Made by a program: the position numbers and the translations under genes
The notes under the pieces: model-generated
The model's database searches: none
What the model saw: the letters and a program-made list of their open reading frames with translations, nothing else
What the model was told of the DNA's origin: nothing
In this document: positions 25,006 to 37,177 of the stretch, piece after piece
How positions within the stretch are numbered: the first letter of the stretch is position 1
Layout: each line of letters starts with the position of its first letter
Source: Aspidiotus rigidus
Taxonomy: Eukaryota > Arthropoda > Insecta > Hemiptera > Diaspididae
Reading direction: 5' to 3'
Length of the DNA: 64,000 nucleotides
Assembly: GCA_035079385.1 (NCBI GenBank)
Contig: JAVHKY010000053.1
Span: forward strand, 5,394,001 to 5,458,000

Positions 25006-25749
25006 ATGAACGAACAAATGAAGCAAGATATGAAAAAAATAATTGCGGATGAACTCAAGAAACAAGTAATAGAAGAGCTGAAAGGTGTGAAGAAAAGCAT
25101 AACGGAAGCGAAAAAAGAGATTAAAGAAGAAATATCAACCTTACGACAAGAAATATGTGAAAACAAAGAGGAGATCGAACAACTGAGAAGTGAAATCGAA
25201 GAGCTGAAAATAGAGAATGTCGAATTGAAAACAAAAATGAAGGAGACGGACCAATACCATAGGAAACAAGACATAATCATCAGCGGAATAGAAGAGAAGG
25301 AGGAAGAAAGCGAAGAAGATTTACTAGAATCAATACAGGAAGTAGCAAAAAGCTTGGGAGTCCCCCTCGAAGAGTATGATGTCAATACGTACCACAGATT
25401 AGCGCCCAACAAGCTTAAAAAAAGAGCCTTTATCGTCCGCCTGAATAATAGGTTGAAAACATCGAAACTAGTAAAAGCATCTCGACTAGTCAAGCTGAAG
25501 GGTATTTATGTAAATAGCCACTTGACTAAGAACACCGTAAGTCTGCTTGCTGAAGCGAGAATGCTCAGAGATCAAGGAAAAATAAAATACGTTTGGGAAA
25601 AGGATTGTCAAGTTTTTGTTAGAGTTAAGGAAGACACCCCTGCAATTAGAGTCAAGAATTACGAAGACCTGAAAAATGTCACCGAGAAGAACGCTGGAAT
25701 GAACACGAGGAACGTCAGCCGCACAGCTCCTCCGACGAAAACAAAATAG
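25006..25749 (+). CDS. LINE ORF1 coiled-coil protein (Transposase_22-like)
   Basis: 247 residues. Residues ~1-85 are almost pure charged heptad coiled coil (EELKGVKKSITEAKKEIKEE and onward). A compact region follows with IIISGIEEK at ~87-96 and TYHRLAPNK at ~128, resembling the RNA-recognition-like core of L1-type ORF1 proteins, and then a basic C-terminal domain. In such elements ORF1p binds element RNA as a trimer. The frame is intact. ORF2 starts 33 bp downstream in another frame. Confidence 0.8.
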   Translation: MNEQMKQDMKKIIADELKKQVIEELKGVKKSITEAKKEIKEEISTLRQEICENKEEIEQLRSEIEELKIENVELKTKMKETDQYHRKQDIIISGIEEKEEESEEDLLESIQEVAKSLGVPLEEYDVNTYHRLAPNKLKKRAFIVRLNNRLKTSKLVKASRLVKLKGIYVNSHLTKNTVSLLAEARMLRDQGKIKYVWEKDCQVFVRVKEDTPAIRVKNYEDLKNVTEKNAGMNTRNVSRTAPPTKTK

Positions 25750-25782
25750 AACGAATGTAAGCCAAACTCGCTGTACCCAGTC

Positions 25783-27173
25783 ATGCCTGGTCCGCAAGGG
25801 TACGTAAGACCACTCCCTTCTGCCACAAATAAAAGCAATAGAAGAACAGGTACACGAATAAATTTAGATTTAGATTTAGATTTAAAAATAGATATAGGAT
25901 TTGAAACAAGAATGAGCCCTGGGAATGGAAATTGTAGAAACAAACGTGAAAAAGAAAATTTACTGCCTAATGAAAAAGCCTTACAAAGAACAAAAAATGA
26001 TAAAAACTATAAGAATCTGCAAGAGGAAGTAAGAAATTTAGCAAGAAGAGATAGTAAAAAAGAGAAAGCAATAAAAATAGCCTCGATGAACGTGAGAACT
26101 TTAAAAAATAATGATGATCTAACAGAATTAGAGAAAGAAATGAAAGAAAGAAAAATAGATATTCTAGGAGTATCCGAAGGCAGAAGGGAAGGAGAAAAAA
26201 TTATTGAAACAAAGAACGGTAACCTATTCTGCTACATAGGAATTGATAAAGGCCAAAAAGGGGTGGGATTTATAATTGGGAAAGAATGGAAAGAAAAAGT
26301 ATCAATATTCAAAGGTATAAACGATAGACTAGCAACAATAAAAGTTGATCTAGGAAAAGACAATATAATTATAATAATTCAAGTTTATGCACCCACATCT
26401 TCAGCAGAAGAATGTATAAGTGATGAATTCTATGAAAAACTGAGCGAGGTAATAAAAGAGCAAAAAGTAAACAAAAAAAGTAAACTACTGATCATGGGGG
26501 ACTTTAATAGTCAAGTGGGAAAAAGAAGGGAAGGTGAAGAAAGTACGATGGGAAAATATAATTATGGAGAAAGAAATAAAAGAGGGTGGAAATTGATTAG
26601 ATTTTGTCAAGAACACGAACTTAAAGTTATTAACACACTATTTAAAAAGAGAAAAGGAAAAATGTGGACTTGGATCTCTCCATATCGTGAGTATAAAACT
26701 CAAATTGATTATATGTTAGCACCGATTCAGGCAAATGAGATAGAAGATTTTGATGTGGTAGGTGGAATTAATCACCAATCTGATCATAGAATGATAAAGT
26801 GTAAAATAACTCTCAATAGATGGCGATATGCAACAAGCAATAAGAACCAGCAAAGATTAGAAAAAAAGGACGAGCAATTATACATTAAAAAGCTGAGTGA
26901 GGAATCAGAAAAGGAACAAGAAATAGAGCTAACAATAGAAAATATGAACTCAACAATAAATAAATGGATGAAAAGAGCGTCAGAAAAAGCAATCAAGGAA
27001 AGAGATAGTAATGATAAAGGAAAAGAAGATCTACCAAAAGAAATAACAGAGTTAATTAGGAAAAGAGAAGAGATAAAAAGGAAAAACACAACAACTAAGA
27101 AAGAGAGAATAGAGCTAAACCTAGTGTGTAAGATAATCAAAAGGAAACTGAGAACATACAATGATCAAACCAA
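25783..27173 (+). CDS. LINE ORF2, endonuclease domain and linker (truncated)
   Basis: The frame runs 464 codons to a stop at the deletion junction near 27174. After a basic leader of ~100 residues the exonuclease-endonuclease-phosphatase fold is complete: ASMNVRTL, ILGVSE, QVYAPTS, IMGDFNSQVG, QIDYML and the catalytic histidine in SDHRMIKC at ~340. A lysine/glutamate-rich linker follows, and the frame ends where the reverse transcriptase fingers should begin. The endonuclease itself shows no obvious lesion. Confidence 0.88.
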
Positions 27174-28281
27174 ATGATAGAGAAGTGCATAGAATATAAT
27201 AGAGAACTATACCTAGCTTTTATAGACTATACAAAGGCATTCGACTCGGTAAAACATGACTGTGTAATGAAGTCGCTGGAGGAACAGGGTGTTGAAGTAA
27301 GATATATCGAAATAATAAAAGAGATGTACCGAAAATTAGAGGCTAGAGTTAAAACAGATGAGACGGGGAAATATTTCAGAATAAAGAAAGGAGTAAGACA
27401 GGGTGACCCCTTATCGGCTTTGTTATTCAACTGTGTTTTAGAGAGCGTTTTTAGAGAGATGAATTGGGTGGGGAAAGGGTTTAACATAAATGGCAAATAT
27501 TTGAACAATTTAAGGTATGCTGACGATGTAATCCTCATAGCAAAATCAAAACAAGAATTAAATGAAATGATCCAAACACTAAACGAAGAAGGAAAAAAGA
27601 AAGGGTTAAATATGAATATTAACAAAACAAAAATATTAAGTAAAGGGAATGATAACAGAAATAATGATAGATAAAAAGGAGATAGAAGAGGTAAATAAAA
27701 TCATATACTTGGGACAAAACATAGAGATGGAAGAGAGAACTACAGAGGAGATTGAACGTAGAATAACCCTTGCCTGGAAGAAATTTTGGTCTTTAAAACA
27801 CATAATGAAAGGTCCTTTCCCAATAAATGATAAAATAAAAATAATGAATAGCTGCGTACTACCAACAGTTACCTACGGTGCACAGACTTGGGCTACAACA
27901 AAGAAAGACGAACAAAAAATAAGAACGACGCAAAACGCAATGGAAAGGTCAATAATGGGTATAAAACTAAAAGACAAAATAAGTATGATAAAAATACATC
28001 AAAAAATGGAAAATAGAAATGACTTTTTATATGCAGCAAAAAGGATTAAATGGGATTGGGCTGGTCACATATCAAGGCAGAACGAAGAGCGATGGACTTA
28101 CAAAATTAAAAATTGGTTTTTGAAGGAAGGGAGGAAAAAAGGAAAACAAAAAATCAGGTGGGACGACGACATAATGAAATTCTTGAGAGGGAACAAGATA
28201 TACCATAGAGTGGCTTACGACAGGCATGAGTGGTACAGGCTGAGGGAGGCCTATGCCCGGCACACGGGCCAAAAAATGTAA
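27174..28281 (+). pseudogene. LINE ORF2, reverse transcriptase remainder, frameshifted
   Basis: Two overlapping frames cover this region. 27174-27674 reads FIDYTKAFDSV (palm motif A), QGDPLSALLFN and YADDVILIA (catalytic YADD); 27649-28281 reads the thumb and C-terminal part. Motifs expected before motif A are absent, which fits an internal deletion of a few hundred bases at the 27174 junction. A second frame change lies between about 27649 and 27674. The product would lack the reverse transcriptase fingers. Confidence 0.85.
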
Positions 28282-28363
28282 TGTAACTTATAATTTTTTT
28301 CGGTTGTATAATTATAATAAAGGCTAATTATTATTATTATTATTATTATTATTCAAGCGCAAG

Positions 28364-29210
28364 CGTTCAGTTTCTTTTCTCCCTTTTCATAGTGGGCAAG
28401 GTTGAGAGGACTAAAGGCTGTGTCATGATGAGATGATTTGGGAACCGTAGAAAGGTTTAAATCGTAGGCCAGAGAGGGGGAGCAATCAGTGATTGAAGAA
28501 GGGAGCAAAGCTTGCTTGGCAGTCAGATCCATTGCATCGTGTTCCGGTGGAGGGACCCAGAGGAAAGAAATTGAAGACAGAGAAGGTGTTGAGGTATGTA
28601 GGAAAACGCGAATGCGCTGAACAACAGGATTGGAAGGGTAGGAGTTTTGCATGACTTGCAGAGAGGAGAGAGAAGAAAAGGAATTCACAGGGTTAAGAGA
28701 GAAGAGTGAAGAGTAAAGCAGGAATAGATGGCAGATAGTTCAGTAGAACATATGGAGTTCGAGTTTCTAATACGGAAGAGTGAGACTTCACTATTGATGG
28801 AGAAGGCGTAGCCAGTTTTGAAGCCAAATTTGGATGCATCATGGGTACGGCACAGATTTTGGAAGGGGAAGTCATCAGCAACTATGTCTTCAATGTGCCT
28901 TATGTAGATTATGTTGGGCGATTTTGGTAAGTTAGCCATGTTGACGCGAATGAGAGGTGGTGAGGATATCCATGAATGGGTGCATAAGAAGATGGGGCTG
29001 GAATTTGAGATGGTGGTCTACATAAATTTGTCGTGAGAGGAGTAGAGAATTTTGGGGGAGGAGAGAGGAGAGGAAAGTGCCTAATAGGGAAACTAGGCAC
29101 TAGACGCGAGAAAGTTGAATGTAATCAATAATGAGCGGAATTTCAGAGGGAGAATGCCAGCCTCCGCGCATAAGCTACTCGTACGACTGCAGATTGTATT
29201 GTATGTAGGG
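28364..29210 (-). pseudogene. Degenerate non-LTR LINE, RNase H region
   Basis: Minus-strand frames broken by stops spell a decayed ribonuclease H domain: a THDASKFGFKTGYAFSI block like the first strand and acidic residue of RNase H, then STELSAIYSC with the helix glutamate, and FLWVPPPEHD where WVPSHxG-type sequence is expected. Upstream, near 29165-29210, EAGILPLKFRSLL resembles the segment after the reverse transcriptase. This arrangement fits Jockey/I/R1-type LINEs, not the RTE copy next door, which lacks RNase H. The RTE seems to have landed at its downstream end. Confidence 0.65.
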
Positions 29211-30006
29211 ATTTTAGAAAGGATTTGTTAGTCTGTCTTTAGTAGGGGATCCGTAGTTTAGCTGTGATCGGATTAGAGAGTTGTGTTTCTAAGTTCTGAA
29301 GGGAATTAGGGACTTGAAATATTTTAAATGCTTAGAACCTTGCAGAGAGGAAAACTCGACCGAATTTTGAGTCCACGGCCTCATAAAAAGCGGATTCTAT
29401 AAGATTTTGGTTTTCAGTCAATCTTCGAAAAATTCTTCGCTTGAAGCCTTATATTTGACAGCGAATTTCGAAGATCGAAAGGTTCAGATATTGAAATATC
29501 TTCAAGTCTTTATTTCTCTGTAAAACTCGAAAAACAAAACTTTCCTCATTACTCTCCTTTTGAGGCTTGAAAATCAAAATTTTGACAACTTTTTCCTACT
29601 TCATGGCTGATAACTCAACATTTTTCCAGAGCTCATTTTTCCCCTAGGGCTTTGAATAAAAAAATTTCATAAAAACGTTTTCCACTAAAAAGTTTGAAGT
29701 TCAAAACTTTGAGTTCGAAATTTTTTTCATTTAAAGGTCAGAACTCAAAATTTTCTCAAGTCCAGATCAAGAACTTTTAGATTCTTTTTTCAATTTTTTG
29801 GTCCCTTCCTGATCATCGAGCTTCAAATTGAAAACTTTTCAAATTCACTTTCTTTCTACAAAACTCAAAAAGTTAAATTTTTCCTGCGTCTTACTATCCA
29901 TATAAGCTTCTTTGGCGTTTGGTTTAAATTAAGAGTCAAAATAGATTAAATTATCAAAGAGATTGTGAAATCATCGAAAATTGTAATTAATCGGGTAAAA
30001 TTATCA
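29211..30006. other. AT-rich intergenic sequence
   Basis: Degenerate AT-rich sequence with many short AAAATTTTGA and CTTCAAA words. No coding signal or clear repeat unit. Confidence 0.5.
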
Positions 30007-31317
30007 CTAGTCACCCACCTCAGGAGGCATCTTGTTCACAAAACATTCGTCATCAGCTATCATCGGTAAATTTTTCCTAAAGAAGAATAATTCAATTGGG
30101 AATAAGATTATTTTCATCACAGCTTTAAATATGAAATAGAAAAGGTGATTACTCAGAGTCACTTCCAGAGGGTACATGTTGACCTAAATTGTCCTCACCA
30201 TCTGACTTCATTTTTCTACAATAAAGCATCAGAAAAATTATCATTTAATAACGTTTTATAGGCAACGCAACCATCAGGCTCGTGAGTAGAGAACATAGAA
30301 AGCTTACTTAACACCTGATCCACCAGGTACACTGAGATTCTCACCATAAATTGAAGTCTTCCTCCTGAACAAAAAAAAAAAAAAAAAAAAAAAAATTAGA
30401 AAAATACATGGTTTATTTCCAATGGGTCACAAGATTCAAAATAATGAGAATCAATTATTAAAAAACATTTACTTGGATTTAGATTCAACGTTAGCAACAT
30501 CTTCTTTATTCTGGAAAAAAGAACACACAAAAGCTCATATCATTAGCGTATTGCGCATGTTTTCTTAGAAATAAGAAAACTTTTAGAACTACTAAGATAA
30601 TTATCTATCGTACTAAATATTCTGAAATTTGGTCATTATTTCATTTTTTTTTTAAATTTATGTCCTGATTTTGCAATATTTAGATAAAAATTACGGGCTA
30701 TTGAGAATACTTTTTTTGATTTTCAACATTCAATCATGAATTATCATCATTTTTCCGCGTAAGCCTTCCGTTCTTTTTTGACATATTTCATATCTTTACT
30801 GAACCCCGACCCCTAATTTGAAATTCTGCGAGTGTCCTCCTCTTCACCTTCGTTACCTTGTGGGTGATTCAGAAATCTTTCACCCTCCCCTCAGTTTATA
30901 CTAATGCAGTATACTCAAGTTATACAAGACTTATACTAGGTCTACGCTTTTTATATTAGGCCTAAACAAGTCTAGACCTCTATTAGGCTACAGCTTAGCT
31001 AGCATAAACCTAGCATACTGTTTATCAGATATTCCTAGGATAGCTTTATGCTACGCTTATACCAGATCTATACAATTTTATGCAGAAAACTAGAATGAAG
31101 TGAAAATCTCACATATAGTACAGCAGACATGAAACATGATCTTTTTCTATTTTATTCATTAATTTTTTTCTTTTTTCATCAGAGCAGGCTCTGTGAAACA
31201 TCCAAATTTTTAAGAAAAACAAGTAAAGTATGATATCAATTGATTCCATAAAATACAGCAATCTTACCTCAGAGAATTTTATTAGGTATTTTTTATAAGG
31301 TTTCAAATGATACTCAT
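30007..31317 (-). CDS. Small acidic protein gene of tiny exons, unrecognised
   Basis: Four minus-strand exons have GT-AG borders and matching phases: 30473-30510, 30308-30364, 30153-30215 and 30007-30076 (stop TAG). The donor at 31267 (GAG then GTAAGA) ends a further candidate exon in the right phase, reading KPYKKYLIKFSE, whose own start I could not fix. The joined C-terminal part reads KSKRKTSIYGENLSVPGG, then DGEDNLGQHVPSGSDSE, and ends in KMPPEVGD. It is hydrophilic and acidic with one basic patch, has no membrane segment, and matches no domain I know. Exons of 38-70 bp explain why no long open frame marks it. The three consecutive internal phase matches are the main evidence. Confidence 0.62.
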
Positions 31318-33186
31318 CAAAGATCCCAAATCATAGGGAGAGGGTGAGATATCTTATCACACGAATGGGAAAATCTGCCTCTTCAAACGCGCACAACACA
31401 AAATCAGGAAAGAGAAATTAAGGTAGTAGCAGCGGCTGTCCTGTTTTGTATAACTTGCGCAGATGTAGAAATCTACAACGAACCCTAAAAATGTTACCGC
31501 AAATCATTCCATCTCAGGAGCAGAATCGAATCTGACAAGTTTACTATGTTACGGAGATGTGCAACTTTCTTTATTTATGAAAAATTATAAATATCTGACC
31601 TCGTGTTAAAAAGAGCAAACTGCTCAGTACTTAACAGGAGAACATTGAGGTTAGTAATCACGTCGGAAATAATATTCCAGTATTTATCATGATGAATTCC
31701 TGTCATGTTTTGACGGGCACTAGAAATAGATGTACGATTACTATGGTGTACGGGGTTTACGATGCGAGCATAGGTCTCTGGCCGCGACTAACAGACGCCG
31801 TGAAAATAGCGCCAATTGACCATCGAAATCATCGTCCAGAAGTATCAACAAACAATGTCAGCGAAATAAAGTGAATCGAGGATGATCGCGAGATATGACA
31901 TCATAACATGCAACAAGGCGTTGGCGCTGGCCTATTATCGAGCGTATTATGAGGAGCACCATCCGGGCAGTCGAGTGTCAATCGAAGAAAGAAACCGAAA
32001 ATTAACGTAACTTCCGCGTCATTTGTAATTAACATATCGCATAGAATTAATCGCGAGTCTTATTCGTTTTTTATGATAAAAAGTTCGTCTGAAAAGCCTA
32101 AAGTTTGTCCGTAGCTGAGGGAAATCATTTTGAAAGGCATCTTGACCAGGCACCGGCTGATCACCATCATAATCACACACTGTATCGTTTTTCCAGTTGA
32201 TCGCGTTTACTCTGGCGATGGACCAGAAATTTTGAAACCGCGGTCAGACAATTATAATTTTTCATAAATAAACTTGTATATGTCTGTAAGAGTTTTCCTC
32301 TCTATAACGATGATATATAACATCGCGCGAACCCTTTCATTGATATTCTAATGTCGAAACGAATCAACCAGAGAATGCTATTTCTAAAGTTTGTCTCACA
32401 AGATTCAGACACTCACGAGCGAACACATCTAGAAAAAATTCACACTGAATAAGTCAGATTCTTTCGATCTTTTCTTCAAACGAAATAAAATCCACTGCAA
32501 TAGGAAATTTCTCGACTCTGCCTTTTTAGATGCAAGCTGAAGAACATTAGAGAAGTATCGCACTATTGCATCAAGTTTGACTCTTACTCAACAGCCGGGA
32601 TAATGTCTCGCAAATCACCAGAAAATTGTGGCTATGGTGCACAGAAAAAACATGACGGAGATGTATCGCTGATACAATAAAGTATTTAAAAATTGTATCC
32701 TGTATGTGTTCAAGGAAAAATATCCTTTTGTACTACTTTAATCAAGCCTACTCACCAGTGTACTATAGTACTCACCAAAGAACGCAAACGTAAAGAACGA
32801 CGGTTTCCAGCTTCCGCCATGATCGTGTTTCGATGGATAATCTATAATACTAAAAGTCTTCCACAATTCAAACACCAGTCATGTGGAGTCATTTCCAAAT
32901 ACTAAAAGAAGACTAAAAGTTTTCCAAATTCCAAACACCAGTCACATTCACATGGAGTCGTTTCCAAAACGAGGCATAGAGTTGTGTTCGTTTAGCCACA
33001 GAAAATTGACCCAAGGTTAAACCTGTTGTAAAAACGGGGTACACCAAAAATTACAAGTTATGACGTCATTTAACTCTGAAAGTGTCCGGTTATCAATAAA
33101 CTAAAACGAACGTTTCCTAAACCCTCCGAGAAAAACAACGGTCAACACGCAACTCCGGCGACAACCCTACTCTTGAGGAAGGTTAA
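31318..33186. other. Intergenic, no supported gene
   Basis: Possible 5' region of the small-exon gene on the minus strand. Short frames at 31689-31874 and 32693-32905 have no domain or splice support. Confidence 0.5.
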
Positions 33187-33490
33187 GGGTATGCTCTACC
33201 TTGGGTGAAATGGTAACTTGGAATACCTCTCAGGAGTCTAATATTGCACAGAATGCGATGAAACTTCGGAGTTTTATTGTTCAAGGTTACAGAAATACCG
33301 CTAATTAGTTTACAAGTAGTGTATATTGGAAATTGTAAAAAATAATCATGAATATTACGCACTCAGAACCAATTAGCGGTATTTCTGTAACCTTAAACAA
33401 TAAATCTTCAAAGTTTCATCGCATTCTGTGCAGTATTAGTCTCCTGAGAGGTATTCCAAGTTACCATTTCATTGAAGGTAGAGCATACCC
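33187..33490. mobile_element. 304 bp MITE with TTAA target, piggyBac-type
   Basis: TTAA flanks both ends (33183-33186 and 33491-33494). The termini are GGGTATGCTCTACCTT and its inverse, and the inverted arms extend ~124 bp at about 90% identity around a ~56 bp loop. A TTAA target is the signature of piggyBac elements. No coding capacity. Confidence 0.85.
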
Positions 33491-33937
33491 TTAAAATTTT
33501 AACACTGGCGTTAACCTTAGGATAAACCTACTGGTAAATCGAACATCCAACACCAAACTTCGGAGTAACCTCGAGAACAAATCGAACAGCCAACCTGCCT
33601 AAAAGTGTTACTTAGCGTCAAAAAGTGTTGATTCTTTGTGGCTAAACGAACACGTCTATTGATCGTTTCAAAATTGATAACACATTTTTGTTTACTTTCT
33701 ACCGCGGCACCACTCTTACTCCGAATATGGCAGTAAAATACCGACGCGTTGAGTGCTATTTCAGTAACTGAGTCGCCGACCGGTTTGTTTTCAAAAAAAT
33801 AATGAATAAAAAAAAATATTGTTATCACTGAAAATTTGGCGGTCGATTCTCGAGAAAATATTTTGGTATTTCTGTTTTATTCTGGTTAGAACATCAATTC
33901 TTCTTGGTTCGAAGTAGTTTGAAGGCTGTACATTACG
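33491..33937. other. Upstream region of the coiled-coil gene
   Basis: Sequence between the TTAA MITE and the next start codon. A 103-codon minus-strand frame here (33517-33828) has no domain I recognise. The promoter of the plus-strand gene probably lies here; no TATA box is convincing. Confidence 0.4.
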
Positions 33938-34976
33938 ATGACGTCTGCTAGAAGAAGCAGTTTCTTTTTTCAAAAGCTGTCCGTTCTTGGTAAGTGCATC
34001 CCAATACAATTGAGTGTTATGCCTTTCAAAATTGTGTGATCAAAGTGTTTCAAAAAATGAATTTTCTATCGTTAGATTCCTCTTGCTCCAGCAATGAGCA
34101 GACGACGTCTGAAGAAGACCAAATTATACTGCGGTAAGTTTTCTGAAGATACCGCTGTGGCTCCGTTTATAATATTGCGATCATGATCCTAATGTCCTAG
34201 CCACTAACTCCTATGAAATACTCCACCCGAAAAACTTCCATTTAATCTATTTAAAAGGGTTTGGTTTCCTATCGATTATCTGCGTTTTATCAGCATCGAG
34301 AAGCAATGCTTCTTACGATGAAACTGCGAATTTAAAAGCAATTCATGTGTCACAAATCAATTTACAATATTTTAAGAACTTGGTCTTCAATGTACAAATT
34401 TTTTTTCAATGTTAGATGAAGATTCCAAGTAGTTAGAATTTTCTGTCGCTTTATTTCATTCCCAATGATCTACCCACCCTCGCATTATCAACTGTGTTGA
34501 GCATCTCGTGATTTTTGTTGTAGTCATGTAGATAAAGTAGAACAAACGATTTCGGACTGGCGGACGGAATACAAACAAACGAAAGATCAATTTAAAGAAT
34601 TAGAAAAGTACGTCTTATAATATAATTTCAAATAAATACCTGTTACTTGTACTCTATTTCAGTTCGATTCTGATCACGTTTTGATTAATTTAGATTCAAA
34701 AACAATGTCAATATCATTGAGTATACACAGTGTAAGGATATTCTGTTACCGGAAGATTTAGAATTTCTGAATAATCGTTTTGATTTTCCTGCCCTCATAC
34801 GCAAATTGGAAACTTTGACTAGAAAAGTCGAAATCGCGAAAAGCAAGGTCTATAATGTCGATACAAAAATGAACGGACAGGTGATTGCCCTTCAACAAGC
34901 CATGATGGAAGTAAAACGTAAAATTTGTGAATTTCTATTGGCGTGTGATGAAAGTGCGGATTTATTTGTATCTTGA
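33938..34976 (+). CDS. 158-aa coiled-coil protein, four exons, unrecognised
   Basis: Exons 33938-33989, 34076-34133, 34524-34607 and 34694-34976 join in phase with GT-AG introns of 86, 390 and 86 bp. An in-frame stop just upstream supports the ATG at 33938, and TGA ends it. The N-terminus is basic then Ser-rich (MTSARRSSFFFQKLSVLG). Residues ~38-65 (HVDKVEQTISDWRTEYKQTK) and ~105-150 (LIRKLETLTRKVEIAKSKV and onward) look like amphipathic coiled coils, with a short EDLEFLNNRFDF stretch between. There is no signal peptide. A size of ~160 residues with two helices resembles small subunits of coiled-coil complexes (BLOC-1, kinetochore, augmin types), but I cannot assign one. It is spread over short exons, so a simple ORF scan misses it. 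Confidence 0.8.
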
Positions 34977-37020
34977 TTTCTTTGATGGACTTGCTTTTTC
35001 ACTGTGTCAATACTCATTCCATGTATCATACTATTCCCGTGGATATATTTTGGGAACGATTCCGGGAAATCATCCATGAGTATATTTGTCCAGTATTTAT
35101 TTCTGTGAAATGATATTCTTGTATAATTTCTCGACACATCTAAAATACAATATCTGAATAACAATTTTTATTGCAGATCATACAATTTCTCCAGTTTTTC
35201 AAGATATTTTGTCTAATACTCTTGTACACATAGTGTTTTCTTTTTTTCGTGCAAGATTTTTTTTTTCAAAAGTTTGGATTCTTAATTTTCATAGCTAAGT
35301 CAATAGATTTTCTTCACTCCCAAGTTCTTTTATCTTATTAATTATTGAGACATTTTGAGGAATATTTGGTACACATTGTATATTTTTTTGTGATGTACGA
35401 TTCCTTTCTCCGTGCATTGAATTTGTATAATTGGAAAAATGACTAAATATTCTCCATAAATGAGAACACGTACTAGCTTTTATTGGTGAGTAACTAAATT
35501 ATGTCGAACCTTTCGCTATTATTTATTAAATAAAATTATTGTATTCAAATATCTCCAGAATGACGATGCTTTTGAAAATCATGCTGACATGGAACGTTCA
35601 TTGATGAGCGTTCTGCGCTAAATTCTGAGATTAAATTGATTTTCTTCGTTTTTTTTTTTTTTTTTTTTTTTTTGTACTTTAACTACGGGGACTGGTAAGA
35701 TAGTTTTCGTCAACTTTCATGGAGGTAACAAATTTTGATGGGGGAGTCGTAGTAAGATAATCGAGTACAATAGATCAAATGAAATTTTTCCTGTTGTTAC
35801 GTTTTTGTCTTCAACAAAACGAATAGGCTGACTCATTTCATTACTAAAAAAAAAATATTCGAAAGAATGAAAACTTAATCTTCAAGAGTTTTCTTTTTTT
35901 CTCTATCTCTCTCTCTCTCTTTTCTTGAGAAAGATTTTTGACGAGAATGCCGTTCAAGTATTTCGAAATTTCGAGCGTAGATATGTTCAAAAATTCGCAT
36001 TATATCATGAGAAACCAACAATTGACAGAATATTGTCACATCGTGGGAAGCGTTCATCACTTACGGGTGTAGCCTAACATGGAGAGTTATTATTCTTTAC
36101 CAAATTACCACCTGACATGAGTTTCATCGCATATATTCACACATACATGCATTTCTGAATCTTCGGTTGTCCTCATTACGACCACAACGTATAATTAGTT
36201 TCCTGTAATAAATGGTGTTTCGATTTAGAAAAGTGAAGTGGTACCATAGCAATTATCGAGAGATTGATTTGTTTTTCATCAGCGATAGATTTCGTTTCTC
36301 CACCTACTTCTTTTCTCTATCTCGTAATGATACAACTTGAAGTTTCTGTGAAAATCATTTCATTTTAATTTCTGTAAAGAATTTTAAATGTCATAATTAA
36401 CTTTCCATGTTTGGGTCACTGGCTGGGATTGAAGTTGATCAAAGCGGACAACATTGCTTAATTATGCATGAAGTTATTATTTTTCACGTCAAAATATTAG
36501 GTCTGTTTCGAATTTCTTTGAAGTAGGTTCCCAGGATTATTTATGCCAAATTTTTTGGGGGGCTAAGGTTATTATCAAGTGCATTTAATAGTGTAATGAT
36601 ACTGCTTTAAGCTTTGGTATTCTTTCCTTCTGATGTATGTGTTTGAAGTTTGAGTGTCAAACTCCTTTCGTTTTTTCTTTCTCAGCGGTATGTTTGTAAC
36701 ACTCATGCGAAATTTTCATTTATGAACTTACGATGAAAGCGTACCTAATTATTTTGAAGTAAGATTTATTATCACCGTATCCTGTTCAACTTACTGCAAA
36801 ACTTCTCTTATCATGGAAAGCTAGATGTTTACAATTAACCTCCGCAACTGGTGACACTTCAATGATATTAAAGGATTGCACTATCACTCCGTGAAGCATT
36901 TTCATAATTAAATTCGAAGTAATATTTTCATAATTTACCCAAACTATACTTCCTCGCCAAATATCGAATATTTACGAAAGGAGAAAACAATTTTTAGAAA
37001 ACACAACACAATAAAAGCAT
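34977..37020. other. Intergenic between convergent genes
   Basis: 3' flank of the coiled-coil gene (AATAAA at about 35529) and intergenic AT-rich sequence, with a ~27 bp poly-T run near 35648. The 61-codon minus frame at 35875-36060 runs through a CT-rich tract and is not supported. Confidence 0.5.
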
Positions 37021-37026
37021 TTTATT
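37021..37026 (-). terminator. Polyadenylation signal of NHLRC2
   Basis: AATAAA on the minus strand 152 bp beyond the stop codon, in the sequence CGAAATAAAATGC. Confidence 0.7.
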
Positions 37027-37177
37027 TCGAGTACGATACTTGTAGCATATATCACTAAGTATGGGTCGGTGATTAGTAACCAAAATAAATACAAATTTTA
37101 ACAACTTGGAAAACGAAAATAAAAATACAACGATAAAACAACCATTTCAGTTCGAACATAAAGAGACAAAAAGATGT

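Larger units (their letters stand above)
24788..28350 (+). mobile_element. RTE-like non-LTR retrotransposon, inactivated
   Basis: ATTCAAGCGCAAG is duplicated at 24775-24787 and 28351-28363, and the 3' end is an (ATT)n tail. ORF1 is a coiled-coil protein. ORF2 has an AP-like endonuclease, part of a reverse transcriptase and the C-terminal segment with WAGHISRQ and KIRWDDDI usual in RTE-type elements. The clean target duplication suggests a recent insertion, yet the first half of the reverse transcriptase is missing and there are two frame breaks, so this copy cannot move by itself. Clade assignment rests on the ORF2 C-terminus and the short microsatellite tail. Confidence 0.93.

Noticed and set aside
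24834..25493. 219-codon minus-strand serine/phenylalanine-rich frame
   Set aside because: It is the antisense of LINE ORF1.
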